Notes: generated from the sequence alone by a model not told the origin. 64,000 bases of DNA from Chryseobacterium ginsenosidimutans (GCF_024807225.1 NZ_JANUCO010000001.1:1612001-1676000), one strand, 5' to 3'. Shown: positions 9,470-18,459, numbered from the stretch's first letter. Numbers and translations are program-made.

Positions 9470-10093
9470 ATGAATATGAAGAATGTATTATTACCGGTAT
9501 TTTATTTACCGCCGATTTCATGGTTTTCAGTGTTTTTAAATGCCGAAAATGAGGTTTTATTTGAGCAGTTTGAAAGTTTTCCGAAACAAACATATAGAAG
9601 CAGAACGAATATTTATGGAGCCAACGGAAAATTATTATTAATTGTTCCCACTGTTCATAATGGTAAAAGAGAGTTTAAGGATATCGAGATTTCTTACAGT
9701 GAAGATTGGAGAAGCCTTCATTGGAAATCTATTAAAACAGCCTATCGAAGTTCTCCTTATTTCGAGTTTTATGAAGATAAATTCAAGAAGATATTTGATT
9801 TAAAAGAAAAATATTTATTAGATTTTAATTTAAAAGGTCTTGAAATCCTTCAGCAAATTCTGAAAACGGAAAAGGCACACTCTTTGAATGAAGAATATAT
9901 CAAAAATCCGGAACAGATTAATTTTAGAGAAAAATTTTCCGCAAAAATTCCTTCAGAATTTGAAATGGAAGAATATTATCAGACTTTTTCAGATAAATTA
10001 GGATTTATAGAAGATTTATCGATTTTAGACTTAATTTGTAACAAAGGACCGGAAACTTTAACATATATTAAAAATATTAAACAATCATACTAA
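9470..10093 (+). CDS. WbqC-like family protein
   Basis: This 207-residue protein matches the WbqC-like family: an N-terminal VFYLPPISWFSVFLNAE, then RSRTNIYGANGK, TVHNGKREFKDI and WRSLHWKSIKTAYRSSPYFEFY. WbqC proteins are linked to surface polysaccharide biosynthesis in proteobacteria, but the biochemical activity is not well defined, and here the gene follows lepB as in other flavobacteria. A second ATG lies at 9476; either start is possible. The subtilase gene starts 1 bp after its stop, so the two are probably co-transcribed. Confidence 0.8.
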   Translation: MNMKNVLLPVFYLPPISWFSVFLNAENEVLFEQFESFPKQTYRSRTNIYGANGKLLLIVPTVHNGKREFKDIEISYSEDWRSLHWKSIKTAYRSSPYFEFYEDKFKKIFDLKEKYLLDFNLKGLEILQQILKTEKAHSLNEEYIKNPEQINFREKFSAKIPSEFEMEEYYQTFSDKLGFIEDLSILDLICNKGPETLTYIKNIKQSY

Positions 10094-10094
10094 C

Positions 10095-11774
10095 ATGAAA
10101 AAGGTATTATTAGCTGCTGTTTTTTTAGTGGGATTTAGTTTTTCTTACGCTCAGGAAGCGCAAGGAGTAAAAGCTGACCAAAATGAAGATAAAGATCTTA
10201 TGACTTGGTATCATAAAGATTTTGCTACGACGAAAGTTTATGGGGTTAACACTGAAAATGCATATAAATTTTTAGAATCTAAAGGTCTTAAACCGAAAAC
10301 TGTAGTCGTTGGAGTTTTGGATAGTGGAGTTCAGGTGGATCATCCGGGATTAGCAAAAAACATTTGGACAAATCCTAATGAAGTTCCGAATAATGGGAAA
10401 GATGATGACGGAAACGGATACATCGACGATATTCACGGATGGAATTTTATCGGTGGTAAAAACGGAGACATCGGAGTCGATAATATGGAAGTAACGAGAG
10501 TTGTTGCTAAATATAAACCTGTTTTCGAAGGTGATGATTCTGCTAAAAACAAAGCAAATCAAGCTAAAATGCCTGAAGAATTTGCAATGTATATGAAGTC
10601 TAAAGAATTGTTTGCCAAGAAAAGTGTTGAAGCTAGACAAGGTGCGCAAACGTATACAATGATCAACGAGCTTATTCCAGATATGGTAAGATTATTGGAT
10701 GGAAAAAACGTAACACCTGAGAATGTTGCAACTCTTAAACCATCGGTTCAGAAAGATGCAATTGCTGTTCAGATTTTAACTCAGGTTGCTCAAAGTCCAG
10801 ATTTTAAAGGGAAATCTCCTGCAGAATTTGAAAAAACAATGAAAGAGCAAATGAAAGAAGCTCTTGATGAAGTAGGTCCTCAAGCAAAACAATACGATCT
10901 TAGCTATGATCCTAGAAAAGAAATTGTAGGTGATAACTATGATGATTATTCTGAGAAATCTTACGGAAACAATCATTATGAAGGTTCTGATGCAATGCAC
11001 GGAACTCACGTTGCAGGTATCATTGCAGGTCTTCCCCAAGGAAAAGAAATTCAGTATGGGGTAGCTTCAAAGGTGGCAAAAATCATGTCTGTAAGAACCG
11101 TTCCAAACGGTGACGAAAGAGATAAAGATGTTGCCAATGCAATAAGATACGCAGTAGATAACGGTGCAAAAGTTTTGAATATGAGCTTTGGTAAGCCTGT
11201 TTCTCCAGGTAAAACTGTAGTTTGGGATGCCTTCAAATATGCTCAGGATAAAGGCGTTCTTTTGGTAAAAGCTGCCGGTAACGAAAACGAAGATGTTGCA
11301 GAACATCTTGCATATCCTACCAACTTTAAGAATGTTACCGATGAAAAACCATTTGTAAACAACGTTTTGGTTGTTGGAGCAAGTACAAATAAAAATGATG
11401 CATTAAGAGCGAGCTTCTCTAACTTCAATAAAAAAATGGTAAATGTTTTCGCTCCGGGTGAAGAAATTTACTCTACAGTTCCTCACAATGAGTACAAATA
11501 TTTACAGGGAACTTCAATGGCCTCTCCGGTTGTAGCGGGAGCTGCAGCAGTTTTATTGGCTTATATGCCCAATTTAACTCCGGCTCAGATCATTGAATCT
11601 TTAGTTAAATCTAGCAATCCGAGTACGACAAATCAGTTTGGCGATTTTTCTCAGGCTGGAGGTGTAATTGATGTGAAAAAAGCTGCAGAATATGCGTACA
11701 CCAACTTTTACAACGGAAAATCTGGTGCTGTAAAAAAGGCTGAAAGATCCGTAAAAAAGGGTGTTAAAAAATAA
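10095..11774 (+). CDS. Secreted subtilisin-like serine peptidase (S8)
   Basis: The 559-residue product has a Sec signal peptide (MKKVLLAAVFLVGFSFSYAQ). The catalytic triad is visible: Asp in GVLDSGVQVDHPG (about residue 76), His in HGTHVAG (about 302) and Ser in GTSMASPVVAG (about 474). About 225 residues separate Asp from His, far more than in subtilisin; the insert is Lys/Glu-rich and largely helical in appearance. That arrangement recurs in flavobacterial S8 proteins. There is no T9SS C-terminal domain; the end is Lys-rich. It is probably a periplasmic or surface protease. A strong terminator follows. Confidence 0.92.
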   Translation: MKKVLLAAVFLVGFSFSYAQEAQGVKADQNEDKDLMTWYHKDFATTKVYGVNTENAYKFLESKGLKPKTVVVGVLDSGVQVDHPGLAKNIWTNPNEVPNNGKDDDGNGYIDDIHGWNFIGGKNGDIGVDNMEVTRVVAKYKPVFEGDDSAKNKANQAKMPEEFAMYMKSKELFAKKSVEARQGAQTYTMINELIPDMVRLLDGKNVTPENVATLKPSVQKDAIAVQILTQVAQSPDFKGKSPAEFEKTMKEQMKEALDEVGPQAKQYDLSYDPRKEIVGDNYDDYSEKSYGNNHYEGSDAMHGTHVAGIIAGLPQGKEIQYGVASKVAKIMSVRTVPNGDERDKDVANAIRYAVDNGAKVLNMSFGKPVSPGKTVVWDAFKYAQDKGVLLVKAAGNENEDVAEHLAYPTNFKNVTDEKPFVNNVLVVGASTNKNDALRASFSNFNKKMVNVFAPGEEIYSTVPHNEYKYLQGTSMASPVVAGAAAVLLAYMPNLTPAQIIESLVKSSNPSTTNQFGDFSQAGGVIDVKKAAEYAYTNFYNGKSGAVKKAERSVKKGVKK

Positions 11775-11806
11775 TATATCTTCCTGTAATTAAGGTTGAA
11801 ACATAT

Positions 11807-11835
11807 AAAGTCCGAAATTTTCGGACTTTTTTTAT
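11807..11835 (+). terminator. Terminator after the subtilase gene
   Basis: Stem AAAGTCCGAAA / TTTCGGACTTT followed by seven Ts. Confidence 0.85.
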
Positions 11836-11899
11836 TTTTATTATTGAATTTTGGCACGGTTTTTTGTAACTTTATTGTAACAGAATAATAAACAACAAA

Positions 11900-12394
11900 A
11901 TGAAAAAGTTACTTATTGCAGGGATGTTGGGAACATCACTTTTTGCAGTCTCTTGTTCCGCCGTTAATAACGCAAAAACAGCCCAAAGCCAAAGATCAGA
12001 ATTCCTTAAAATGAAGGGAGACTGGCAAATTGTGAGTGTAAACTACGATAAGCAATTTAAAATCAAACCATTCGATGATGGTATAGATGCACAGTGTTTT
12101 GTAGGAAGTCATTGGAGATTAATCCCAAATAACTACACCGGAGCTTATACGGTAAATGGAGGAGGAACGTGTGGTGCAGGATTTAATCAGCCGATTAAAG
12201 TAGATGTAGTAAGCGGAAATACTTTCAATTTCAAAAAAATTGCCGATGGTACAAAAGCTAAACAAAATACAGCAGGATATACTTTAACATTGACTAATCA
12301 GACTACAGATCAGTTCTCGCTTGAACAAAACGTTGCTTTCGACGGAGAAAACGTAAGAGTTGTTTACAACTTCGAAAGAGCGGGAATGAAATAA
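11900..12394 (+). CDS. Lipocalin-like lipoprotein
   Basis: The 164-residue protein has a lipoprotein signal (AGMLGTSLFAVSC, lipobox Cys at about 19) and a small beta-rich domain with a GDWQIVSVNYD start, as in the lipocalin-like families of Bacteroidota. It is probably anchored to the outer membrane facing the periplasm or outside. The ligand is unknown. The OmpA-like lipoprotein gene follows 24 bp downstream, so both are likely made together as envelope components. Family call is by general pattern only. Confidence 0.7.
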   Translation: MKKLLIAGMLGTSLFAVSCSAVNNAKTAQSQRSEFLKMKGDWQIVSVNYDKQFKIKPFDDGIDAQCFVGSHWRLIPNNYTGAYTVNGGGTCGAGFNQPIKVDVVSGNTFNFKKIADGTKAKQNTAGYTLTLTNQTTDQFSLEQNVAFDGENVRVVYNFERAGMK

Positions 12395-12418
12395 TAATAA
12401 ACTTAAAAAAAATAAAAG

Positions 12419-13108
12419 ATGAAATTTAGTAAAACATATATCGGAGCTCTTTTCTTATCATCAGCTTTATTACTTACGAGTTGTGAAGCGGTGCAAAATT
12501 CTAACCATCAGCAAAGAGGTACAGCAGTAGGTGTTGCCTCCGGAGCGGTACTTGGTGGGATTCTTGGAAACAATGTAGGAAAAGGGAAAAATGCAGCATT
12601 AGGAGCTGTTCTAGGAGGTATTATCGGTGGTGTTGCAGGTAACGTTATCGGTAACAAAATGGATAAGCAGGCCAAAGAAATTAAAGAAACTTTACCCGGA
12701 GCCCAAGTAGAAAGAGTAGGAGACGGTATCAAAATTACTTTGAATGAAAGTATCGTAAACTTTGATTTTAATTCTACAGCGCTTTCAAGTACTGCTAAAA
12801 CAAATCTTGATAAATTGGCTCAGATTCTTATCAATAATCCTGATACAAACATCAATATTTATGGTCATACAGACAGCAAAGGTACAGATGCTTACAACCA
12901 GACACTTTCTGAAAACAGAGCAAGTTCTGTGAAATCTTATCTTTCTGGTAAAGGGATTGCTGCAAGCAGATTATTCGCTTTAGGAGAAGGGGAAAGTATG
13001 CCGGTTGCTACCAACGACACAGATGAAGGCAGAGCTAAAAACAGAAGAGTAGAATTTGCCATCACTGCAAATGAAAAAATGATTAACGAAGCTCAGCAAG
13101 GGCAGTAA
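12419..13108 (+). CDS. OmpA family lipoprotein with glycine zipper
   Basis: The 229-residue protein begins with a lipoprotein signal (FLSSALLLTSC). A glycine-zipper segment follows at about residues 38-85, with repeated GAVLGGILG patterns. The C-terminal OmpA domain (about 110-225) contains the peptidoglycan-binding NIYGHTDSKGTDAYN and RAKNRRVEF. It tethers the outer membrane to peptidoglycan. A hairpin terminator follows at once. Confidence 0.93.
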   Translation: MKFSKTYIGALFLSSALLLTSCEAVQNSNHQQRGTAVGVASGAVLGGILGNNVGKGKNAALGAVLGGIIGGVAGNVIGNKMDKQAKEIKETLPGAQVERVGDGIKITLNESIVNFDFNSTALSSTAKTNLDKLAQILINNPDTNINIYGHTDSKGTDAYNQTLSENRASSVKSYLSGKGIAASRLFALGEGESMPVATNDTDEGRAKNRRVEFAITANEKMINEAQQGQ

Positions 13109-13133
13109 TTAATTAACATATAAATATTTTCCT

Positions 13134-13160
13134 AAATAACCGCCAACAGCGGTTATTTTT
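13134..13160 (+). terminator. Terminator after the OmpA gene
   Basis: Stem AAATAACCGC / GCGGTTATTT, 5 nt loop, then Ts. Confidence 0.8.
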
Positions 13161-13191
13161 GTATTTTTATGGTGGGTATTTTTTTAATTCT

Positions 13192-13199
13192 TATTTTTG
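13192..13199 (+). promoter_or_regulatory. Promoter -7 element of the polyprenyl-phospho-arabinose operon
   Basis: TATTTTTG, an exact TAnnTTTG match, ends 17 nt before the ATG of the UbiA-type gene. No clear -33 TTG. Confidence 0.55.
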
Positions 13200-13216
13200 C
13201 ATTTGAAACCACATAA

Positions 13217-14104
13217 ATGAAGAAATATTTTAAGCTGCTCCGCGTGGAGCAATGGGTGAAGAACCTGTTTGTTTTTGTTCCCCTATTTTTCTCAGGTAAT
13301 ATCAAAAATCTTGATTTACTTACCAAAAGTATTTTTGCTTTTATCATTTTCTCGTTGGCGGCGAGCGTTGTTTATATTTTAAATGACTATAATGACATCG
13401 AAGCAGATAGACAGCATCCCGAAAAAAGAAGAAGACCATTGGCAAGTGGTGCGATTTCCAAACCACAGGCGATTGGGATTTTTATAGGTCTTATTGCCGC
13501 AGATATTGCGCTTGTATTTTTTGCTCAAACCTATTTTCACGAAAACTTATGGAAGTTTGCAACAATCGTAGGATTTTATTTTGTAATGAATGTAGCATAT
13601 ACTTTTAAGCTAAAACACGTTCCTATTATTGATATTTCCATCATTGCAGTAGGATTTGTCTTAAGAGTTTTAGCCGGAGGTTACATGACGGGAATCAGCA
13701 TTTCTCAATGGGCAATCTTATTGACTTTCGTCTTGGCGTTGGTTTTGGCGATTGGAAAAAGACGTGGAGAACTTATCAATGCGCAGGTTTCCGGGAAAAC
13801 AAGAAAAGCTTTGGATGGTTATAACGTTCAGTTTGCAGACATTGCCCTTTCAATTTCTGTTACTTTAGCGATTATGTGTTACTTAATGTTTACCCTGTCA
13901 CCAGAAGTTCAGGCAAGATTTCACGAAAGAGTTTTTTATACGGTAATCTTTGTTGTATTTGCTTTTTTAAGATATTTACAGCAGACTTTGGTGTACAACA
14001 GAACAGAATCTCCAACGAAAATCGTTTACAGAGACAGATATATTCAAATTACATTAATATTGTGGGTAGCTACATTTTTAATTCAAATTTACTTTAAAAA
14101 ATGA
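13217..14104 (+). CDS. UbiA-family prenyltransferase, probable decaprenyl-phosphate phosphoribosyltransferase (DPPR synthase)
   Basis: The 295-residue polytopic membrane protein carries the UbiA motif NDYNDIEADRQHPEKRRRPL (about residues 57-76). The spacing and the HPxKRxRP tail match mycobacterial DPPR synthase Rv3806c rather than quinone prenyltransferases. A second motif, YTFKLKHVPIIDI (about 130-142), also fits. It would transfer 5-phosphoribose from PRPP to a polyprenyl phosphate in the inner membrane. The next gene starts inside its stop codon (ATGA overlap at 14101-14104), so the operon is translationally coupled. The product assignment is reinforced by DprE1- and DprE2-like neighbours. 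The lipid carrier in this organism is unknown. Confidence 0.85.
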   Translation: MKKYFKLLRVEQWVKNLFVFVPLFFSGNIKNLDLLTKSIFAFIIFSLAASVVYILNDYNDIEADRQHPEKRRRPLASGAISKPQAIGIFIGLIAADIALVFFAQTYFHENLWKFATIVGFYFVMNVAYTFKLKHVPIIDISIIAVGFVLRVLAGGYMTGISISQWAILLTFVLALVLAIGKRRGELINAQVSGKTRKALDGYNVQFADIALSISVTLAIMCYLMFTLSPEVQARFHERVFYTVIFVVFAFLRYLQQTLVYNRTESPTKIVYRDRYIQITLILWVATFLIQIYFKK

Positions 14105-15417
14105 AGCCGAATTTTATACAGAAAGTTACCAATTGGGGAAATTTCCCGATAGTGGAAAAAGAAATGAAGTCTGAAGACAGCTTCAAAAAAATAAAAGAAT
14201 TTGTACTCAATCACAATGAAGTTATCGCAAGAGGAAACGGAAGATGTTACGGAGATGCTTCATTGGGTGAACATATATTTTCAACAAAAAAATTAAATAA
14301 ATTCATCAGTTTCGACCGTCTGAATGGGATTATTGAATGCGAATCAGGAGTTTTACTTTCAGAAGTACTGGAAATTTCTGTTCCGCAGGGATATTTTCTT
14401 TACGTAACTCCGGGAACGAAATTTGTTTCTGTCGGAGGGGCAATTGCATCCGATGTTCACGGTAAAAATCATCATGCAGAAGGTTGTTTTTCAGAATATG
14501 TGATTGAATTTAAATTAATGACCGAAAACGGCGACATTATCACTTGCTCAAGAGAACAAAACATTGAAAAATTCTGGGCTACCATCGGTGGAATGGGATT
14601 GACGGGAATTATTCTTACGGCAAAATTTAAGCTTAAAAATATAGAATCTGCATACATTCGTCAGGAAAGCATCAAAGCAGAAAATCTGGATGAAATTTTC
14701 AGGTTATTCGACGAAAGCGAAAGCTGGACGTACACCGTTGCCTGGATCGACTGCCTTCAAAAAGGAAAAGATATCGGAAGAAGTATTTTGATGAGAGGAG
14801 AACACGCTTTTCAACATGAGCTTCCTCAAAATTTGAAGGAGAAATCTTTAAGATTAAAGACGAAATTTAAGCCTACTGTTCCTTTTTATTTCCCCGGATT
14901 TGTTTTAAATGCTTTGACGGTTAAAATTTTTAACTTGTTATATTATAAAAAACAATCAAAAAAAGAGGTTAAAAATTTCATCGATTACGAAACATTTTTC
15001 TATCCTTTGGATGTGGTAAATGATTGGAATAAAATCTACGGAAAATCCGGATTCATCCAATATCAAATGGTGATTCCAAAAGAAACCGGAAAAGAAGGCA
15101 TGAAAAAAATCCTTGAAACGATTGCCAATAGTGGAAATGGTTCGTTCTTGGCGGTTTTAAAATTGTTCGGAAAACACAATCCTGAAGCCTATAATTCTTT
15201 CCCGGTTGAAGGCTATACGTTGGCTTTAGACTTTAAAGTGAATTCAAAATTGAAGAAACTGGTAGATCAGTTGGATCAGATCGTTCAGGAATATGGTGGA
15301 AGAATTTATCTTACGAAAGACAGCATGAGCAGATCGTCTCTTACCAATTATCTTAAAAATACACAGAGTTCGAAATTTGTGTCTTTACAGCACAAAAGAA
15401 TCTTAAATAATAATTAA
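14101..15417 (+). CDS. FAD-binding oxidoreductase, DprE1-like (decaprenylphosphoryl-ribose 2-oxidase type)
   Basis: The 438-residue flavoprotein has an N-terminal PCMH-type FAD-binding domain with ARGNGRCYGDASLG (about residues 43-56) and TPGTKFVSVGGAIASDVHGK (about 102-121), and a C-terminal substrate domain. In mycobacteria DprE1 oxidises the 2'-OH of polyprenylphosphoryl ribose. In the region aligning with the benzothiazinone-target Cys387 of M. tuberculosis (...VCVDF...) this protein reads TLALDF, so that Cys appears to be replaced by Ala. The gene overlaps the DPPR synthase stop and lies 5 bp before the SDR gene. Confidence 0.88.
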   Translation: MKPNFIQKVTNWGNFPIVEKEMKSEDSFKKIKEFVLNHNEVIARGNGRCYGDASLGEHIFSTKKLNKFISFDRLNGIIECESGVLLSEVLEISVPQGYFLYVTPGTKFVSVGGAIASDVHGKNHHAEGCFSEYVIEFKLMTENGDIITCSREQNIEKFWATIGGMGLTGIILTAKFKLKNIESAYIRQESIKAENLDEIFRLFDESESWTYTVAWIDCLQKGKDIGRSILMRGEHAFQHELPQNLKEKSLRLKTKFKPTVPFYFPGFVLNALTVKIFNLLYYKKQSKKEVKNFIDYETFFYPLDVVNDWNKIYGKSGFIQYQMVIPKETGKEGMKKILETIANSGNGSFLAVLKLFGKHNPEAYNSFPVEGYTLALDFKVNSKLKKLVDQLDQIVQEYGGRIYLTKDSMSRSSLTNYLKNTQSSKFVSLQHKRILNNN

Positions 15418-15422
15418 CACAA

Positions 15423-16148
15423 ATGATCGTTTTAGGAAGTACATCGGAAGTAGCACAGGCTTTTGTAGAAGAAGCATTGCAGAAAGGGGAAAAGTTTGAG
15501 AAAATCTATCTTTTCACCTCCAGCAAAGAAACGACCGAAAGATTTGCAAGACATATTGATGTGAAATTTCTTCAGCAGGCAGAAGTTATCGAGCTTGATT
15601 TAATGAAAGAAATCGATTATAATCAATTTGAAAATATCAATTCTAATTTGTTATTTTGTGCAACAGGATATTTGGGCGAAGGAACAGAAGAAGGCTTGTA
15701 CGACAATAAAAATACAGAGCGAATTATTGATATTAATTATTCAAAACTGGTTCCTGTGATGAATTATTTTGCTCAGAAATTTGAAAGCAGAAGATCGGGA
15801 ACGATCATCGGTTTGTCGTCTGTAGCGGGAGATCGAGGAAGGCAGAGTAATTTTATTTATGGAAGTGCAAAAGCGGCTTTCACGGCATATTTGAGCGGTT
15901 TGAGAAATTATCTTTTCGAAAAGAAAGTACATGTGATGACTGTAAAACCGGGATTCATGGCAACCAAAATGACAGAAGGTTTACCATTAAATCCAAAATT
16001 AACGGCAACTCCAAAGCAGGCTGCTGCATGTATTTTTAAGGCTTACAAAAAGCAGAAAAACGAGGTGTATGTTTTACCGGTTTGGGGGATTATTATGATG
16101 ATTATCAGGAATATACCTGAATTTATATTTAAAAAATTAAAACTTTAA
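15423..16148 (+). CDS. Short-chain dehydrogenase, DprE2-like
   Basis: The 241-residue SDR has a short N-terminus (MIVLGSTSEVAQAF, nucleotide-binding loop), GLSSVAGDRGR with the catalytic Ser, and YGSAKAA with the YxxxK pair. The C-terminal part is hydrophobic (VWGIIMMIIRNIPEFIF), as in DprE2 proteins. Next to a DprE1-like oxidase, the expected role is reduction of the 2-keto intermediate to polyprenylphosphoryl arabinose. The assignment to DprE2 rests mainly on context; the SDR fold is clear. Confidence 0.85.
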   Translation: MIVLGSTSEVAQAFVEEALQKGEKFEKIYLFTSSKETTERFARHIDVKFLQQAEVIELDLMKEIDYNQFENINSNLLFCATGYLGEGTEEGLYDNKNTERIIDINYSKLVPVMNYFAQKFESRRSGTIIGLSSVAGDRGRQSNFIYGSAKAAFTAYLSGLRNYLFEKKVHVMTVKPGFMATKMTEGLPLNPKLTATPKQAAACIFKAYKKQKNEVYVLPVWGIIMMIIRNIPEFIFKKLKL

Positions 16149-16153
16149 TAAAA

Positions 16154-16741
16154 ATGAAAAAACTGTATTGTTTTGATTTTGACGGAACTCTGACTTACAA
16201 GGATACCATGTTTATGTATCTGAAATTCTATGATCCAATAAAGTTCCAAATTCAGTTTTTGAAACATGTTCCGCTTTTTGTTTTATTAAAATTAAAGCTT
16301 GCTGAAACAGAAAAGGTGAAAAAAAGTTTCATCGGTTCTATCTTAAAAGGACAAACTCAGGAGAAAATTGAAAAAAAATCTAAACAGTTTTTTGAAGAAC
16401 ATTATCCTAAGATCATCAGAGAAAATGCGCTCGACTTTATTCAAAATATAGATAGAGATAATACGCAGAGTCTATTGGTAACAGCTTCGCTTGACATCTG
16501 GGCAAAACCTTTCGCTGATGCTTTTAAAATGCAGTTGGTTTCCACGAAAGCCGAGTTTCAGAACGGTGTTTTCACAGGAAATTTCATTGGAAAAAACTGT
16601 AATGGAAAAGAAAAACTGGTAAGAATAGAAGCCGAAATCAGCAATCATAAATACGACAAAATCATCGCTTTCGGAGATACTTCAGGAGACAAGCCGATGT
16701 TGAAATGGGCAAATGAAGGTCATTATCAATTTTTTCACTAA
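16154..16741 (+). CDS. HAD-family phosphatase, probable polyprenylphosphoryl-5-phosphoribose phosphatase
   Basis: The 195-residue HAD-IB protein has DFDGTLTYKD at the N-terminus (nucleophile Asp), TASLDIW as motif II and GDTSGDKPML as the Mg-binding motif. It starts 6 bp after the SDR gene. In mycobacteria the DPPR phosphatase step is assigned to a PAP2-type protein (Rv3807c), whereas in some alphaproteobacterial arabinosylation loci a HAD domain accompanies the UbiA domain. A phosphatase is exactly the activity missing from the other three genes, so this is its likely role; the substrate is inferred. Confidence 0.8.
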   Translation: MKKLYCFDFDGTLTYKDTMFMYLKFYDPIKFQIQFLKHVPLFVLLKLKLAETEKVKKSFIGSILKGQTQEKIEKKSKQFFEEHYPKIIRENALDFIQNIDRDNTQSLLVTASLDIWAKPFADAFKMQLVSTKAEFQNGVFTGNFIGKNCNGKEKLVRIEAEISNHKYDKIIAFGDTSGDKPMLKWANEGHYQFFH

Positions 16742-16860
16742 TTTTGGGTGTTAAAAATAAAGAATGAACAAGGGTCGTTTGGGTTTTCAAATGATAACTT
16801 ATTTTTCTTTGTTTTTACGTAATATTACCTATTCCAAAGAATTAAAATATTCAAAGTAAA

Positions 16861-18036
16861 ATGAATAAAATATATTTAGATAACGCTGCAACAACGCCTC
16901 TTTCAGAAGAAGTTATCGATGCAATGGTGAGTACCATGAAAATGAATTTTGGAAATCCTTCCTCAACGCACAGCTTTGGGCAGGAGGCAAAAATTCTTAT
17001 CGAAAACGTCAGAAGACAGGTTGCAGATTATCTTCACGTGACACCCGCTGAAATTATCTTCACATCTTGCGGTACAGAATCCAACAACATGATCATCAAA
17101 TCCAGTGTAGAACACCTTGGAGTTGAAAGAATCATCAGTTCTCCTTTAGAGCACAAATGTGTTTCTGAGAGTATTTTGGATATGAAAAGCAGAAAAGGAG
17201 TAGAAGTAAACTACATCCGTCCGAATGAAAAAGGAGATATTGATCTTAATAAATTAGAAGAATTATTAAAATCTTCCGATAAGAAAACGTTGGTAAGCTT
17301 AATGCACGTCAACAACGAGATCGGGAATATTTATGATATTAAAAAGATCGCAGAATTATGCAAGGCAAATAATGCGATTTTCCATTCCGATACAGTGCAG
17401 ACAATGGCACACATGAATTTGGATTTTTCTGATATTCAGGTTGATTTTGCGTCTTGCAGTGCTCATAAATTCCACGGACCGAAAGGTGTCGGTTTTGCTT
17501 TCATCAGAAAATCAAGCGGATTGAAAGGGATTATTACTGGTGGACCTCAGGAAAGAAGCTTAAGAGCAGGAACCGAAAATGTTGCAGGAATCGTAGGATT
17601 AGGCAAAGCATTAGAAATTTCTCTTAAAAATCTTGAAGCTTATACAAACCATATGCAGGAAATCAAAAGTTATGCTGCAGAAAGGCTTACAGAAGAAATT
17701 CCTGGTATTAAATTCAACGGAAGAAGTTCTGAGAAGGAAAATAGTTTGTATACGGTTTTAAGCGCTTTATTGCCTTATAAAAATCCTTTAATAGGTCTTC
17801 AGCTGGATATGAAAGGAATTGCAATTTCTCAGGGAAGCGCATGTTCTTCTGGGGCTACAAAACCTTCGATGGTAATGATGATGGTTTTATCTGAGGATGA
17901 AGCAGATCATTGTACGCCGCTTCGTATTTCGTTCAGTCATATGACTACTAAACAGGATATCGACGCTTTGGTAACGGCTTTGAAAGAGATTTCAAAAGAT
18001 TTCGTTATAGAAAATACAAATGTTGAGCATAGATAG
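16861..18036 (+). CDS. Cysteine desulfurase (IscS/NifS family)
   Basis: The 391-residue PLP enzyme releases sulfur from cysteine for Fe-S clusters and thiolated cofactors. DNAATTPL and NPSSTHSFGQEAK mark the N-terminus, SAHKFHGPKGVG (about residues 200-211) holds the PLP Lys, and QGSACSSGA (about 324-332) holds the catalytic Cys loop of the group I enzymes. No iscU, sufE or tRNA-modification gene is adjacent, so which acceptor it serves is open. It is preceded by a 119 bp spacer after the HAD gene. Confidence 0.92.
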   Translation: MNKIYLDNAATTPLSEEVIDAMVSTMKMNFGNPSSTHSFGQEAKILIENVRRQVADYLHVTPAEIIFTSCGTESNNMIIKSSVEHLGVERIISSPLEHKCVSESILDMKSRKGVEVNYIRPNEKGDIDLNKLEELLKSSDKKTLVSLMHVNNEIGNIYDIKKIAELCKANNAIFHSDTVQTMAHMNLDFSDIQVDFASCSAHKFHGPKGVGFAFIRKSSGLKGIITGGPQERSLRAGTENVAGIVGLGKALEISLKNLEAYTNHMQEIKSYAAERLTEEIPGIKFNGRSSEKENSLYTVLSALLPYKNPLIGLQLDMKGIAISQGSACSSGATKPSMVMMMVLSEDEADHCTPLRISFSHMTTKQDIDALVTALKEISKDFVIENTNVEHR

Positions 18037-18055
18037 TCTTATTACTCAAAAAGCG

Positions 18056-18063
18056 TAATTTTG
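18056..18063 (+). promoter_or_regulatory. Promoter -7 element of trxA
   Basis: TAATTTTG fits TAnnTTTG, 55 nt before the thioredoxin ATG; the -33 region is not evident. Confidence 0.45.
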
Positions 18064-18118
18064 AATATCGAATCAAGAGTAAAAAAAATATAATATTAAT
18101 TTAAAATAAAAGAAAAAA

Positions 18119-18439
18119 ATGGCTTTAGAAATTACAGATAGCTCATTCGCGGAAATACTTTCAAAATCAAAAGAACAACCGGTATTGGTTGATTTTTGGG
18201 CAGTATGGTGTGGACCATGTAGAACATTGGGACCAATCATCGAAGAAGTAGCAAACGATTTCGAAGGAAAAGCGGTAGTAGGAAAGGTAGATGTAGACAA
18301 CAATCAGGAAATTTCTATGAAATATGGTATTAGAAATATCCCTACAGTTCTAATTTTCAGAAACGGTGAGGTTGTTGATAAAATCGTTGGAGTATCTCCA
18401 AAAGAGGTGATTGCTGAGAAATTAAGCGCACACTTATAA
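18119..18439 (+). CDS. trxA: Thioredoxin
   Basis: The 106-residue protein is a canonical cytoplasmic thioredoxin: FWAVWCGPCRTLGPII with the redox-active WCGPC (about residues 30-34), a buried Asp, and the cis-Pro loop in NIPTV (about 75). It reduces protein disulfides using thioredoxin reductase. It has its own terminator. Confidence 0.96.
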   Translation: MALEITDSSFAEILSKSKEQPVLVDFWAVWCGPCRTLGPIIEEVANDFEGKAVVGKVDVDNNQEISMKYGIRNIPTVLIFRNGEVVDKIVGVSPKEVIAEKLSAHL

Positions 18440-18459
18440 AAATAATTACTTTAGTAATG

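Noticed and set aside
17030..17046. Possible parS site containing TTCACGTGA
   Set aside because: The flanks do not complete the 16 bp palindrome and it lies inside the cysteine desulfurase coding region.
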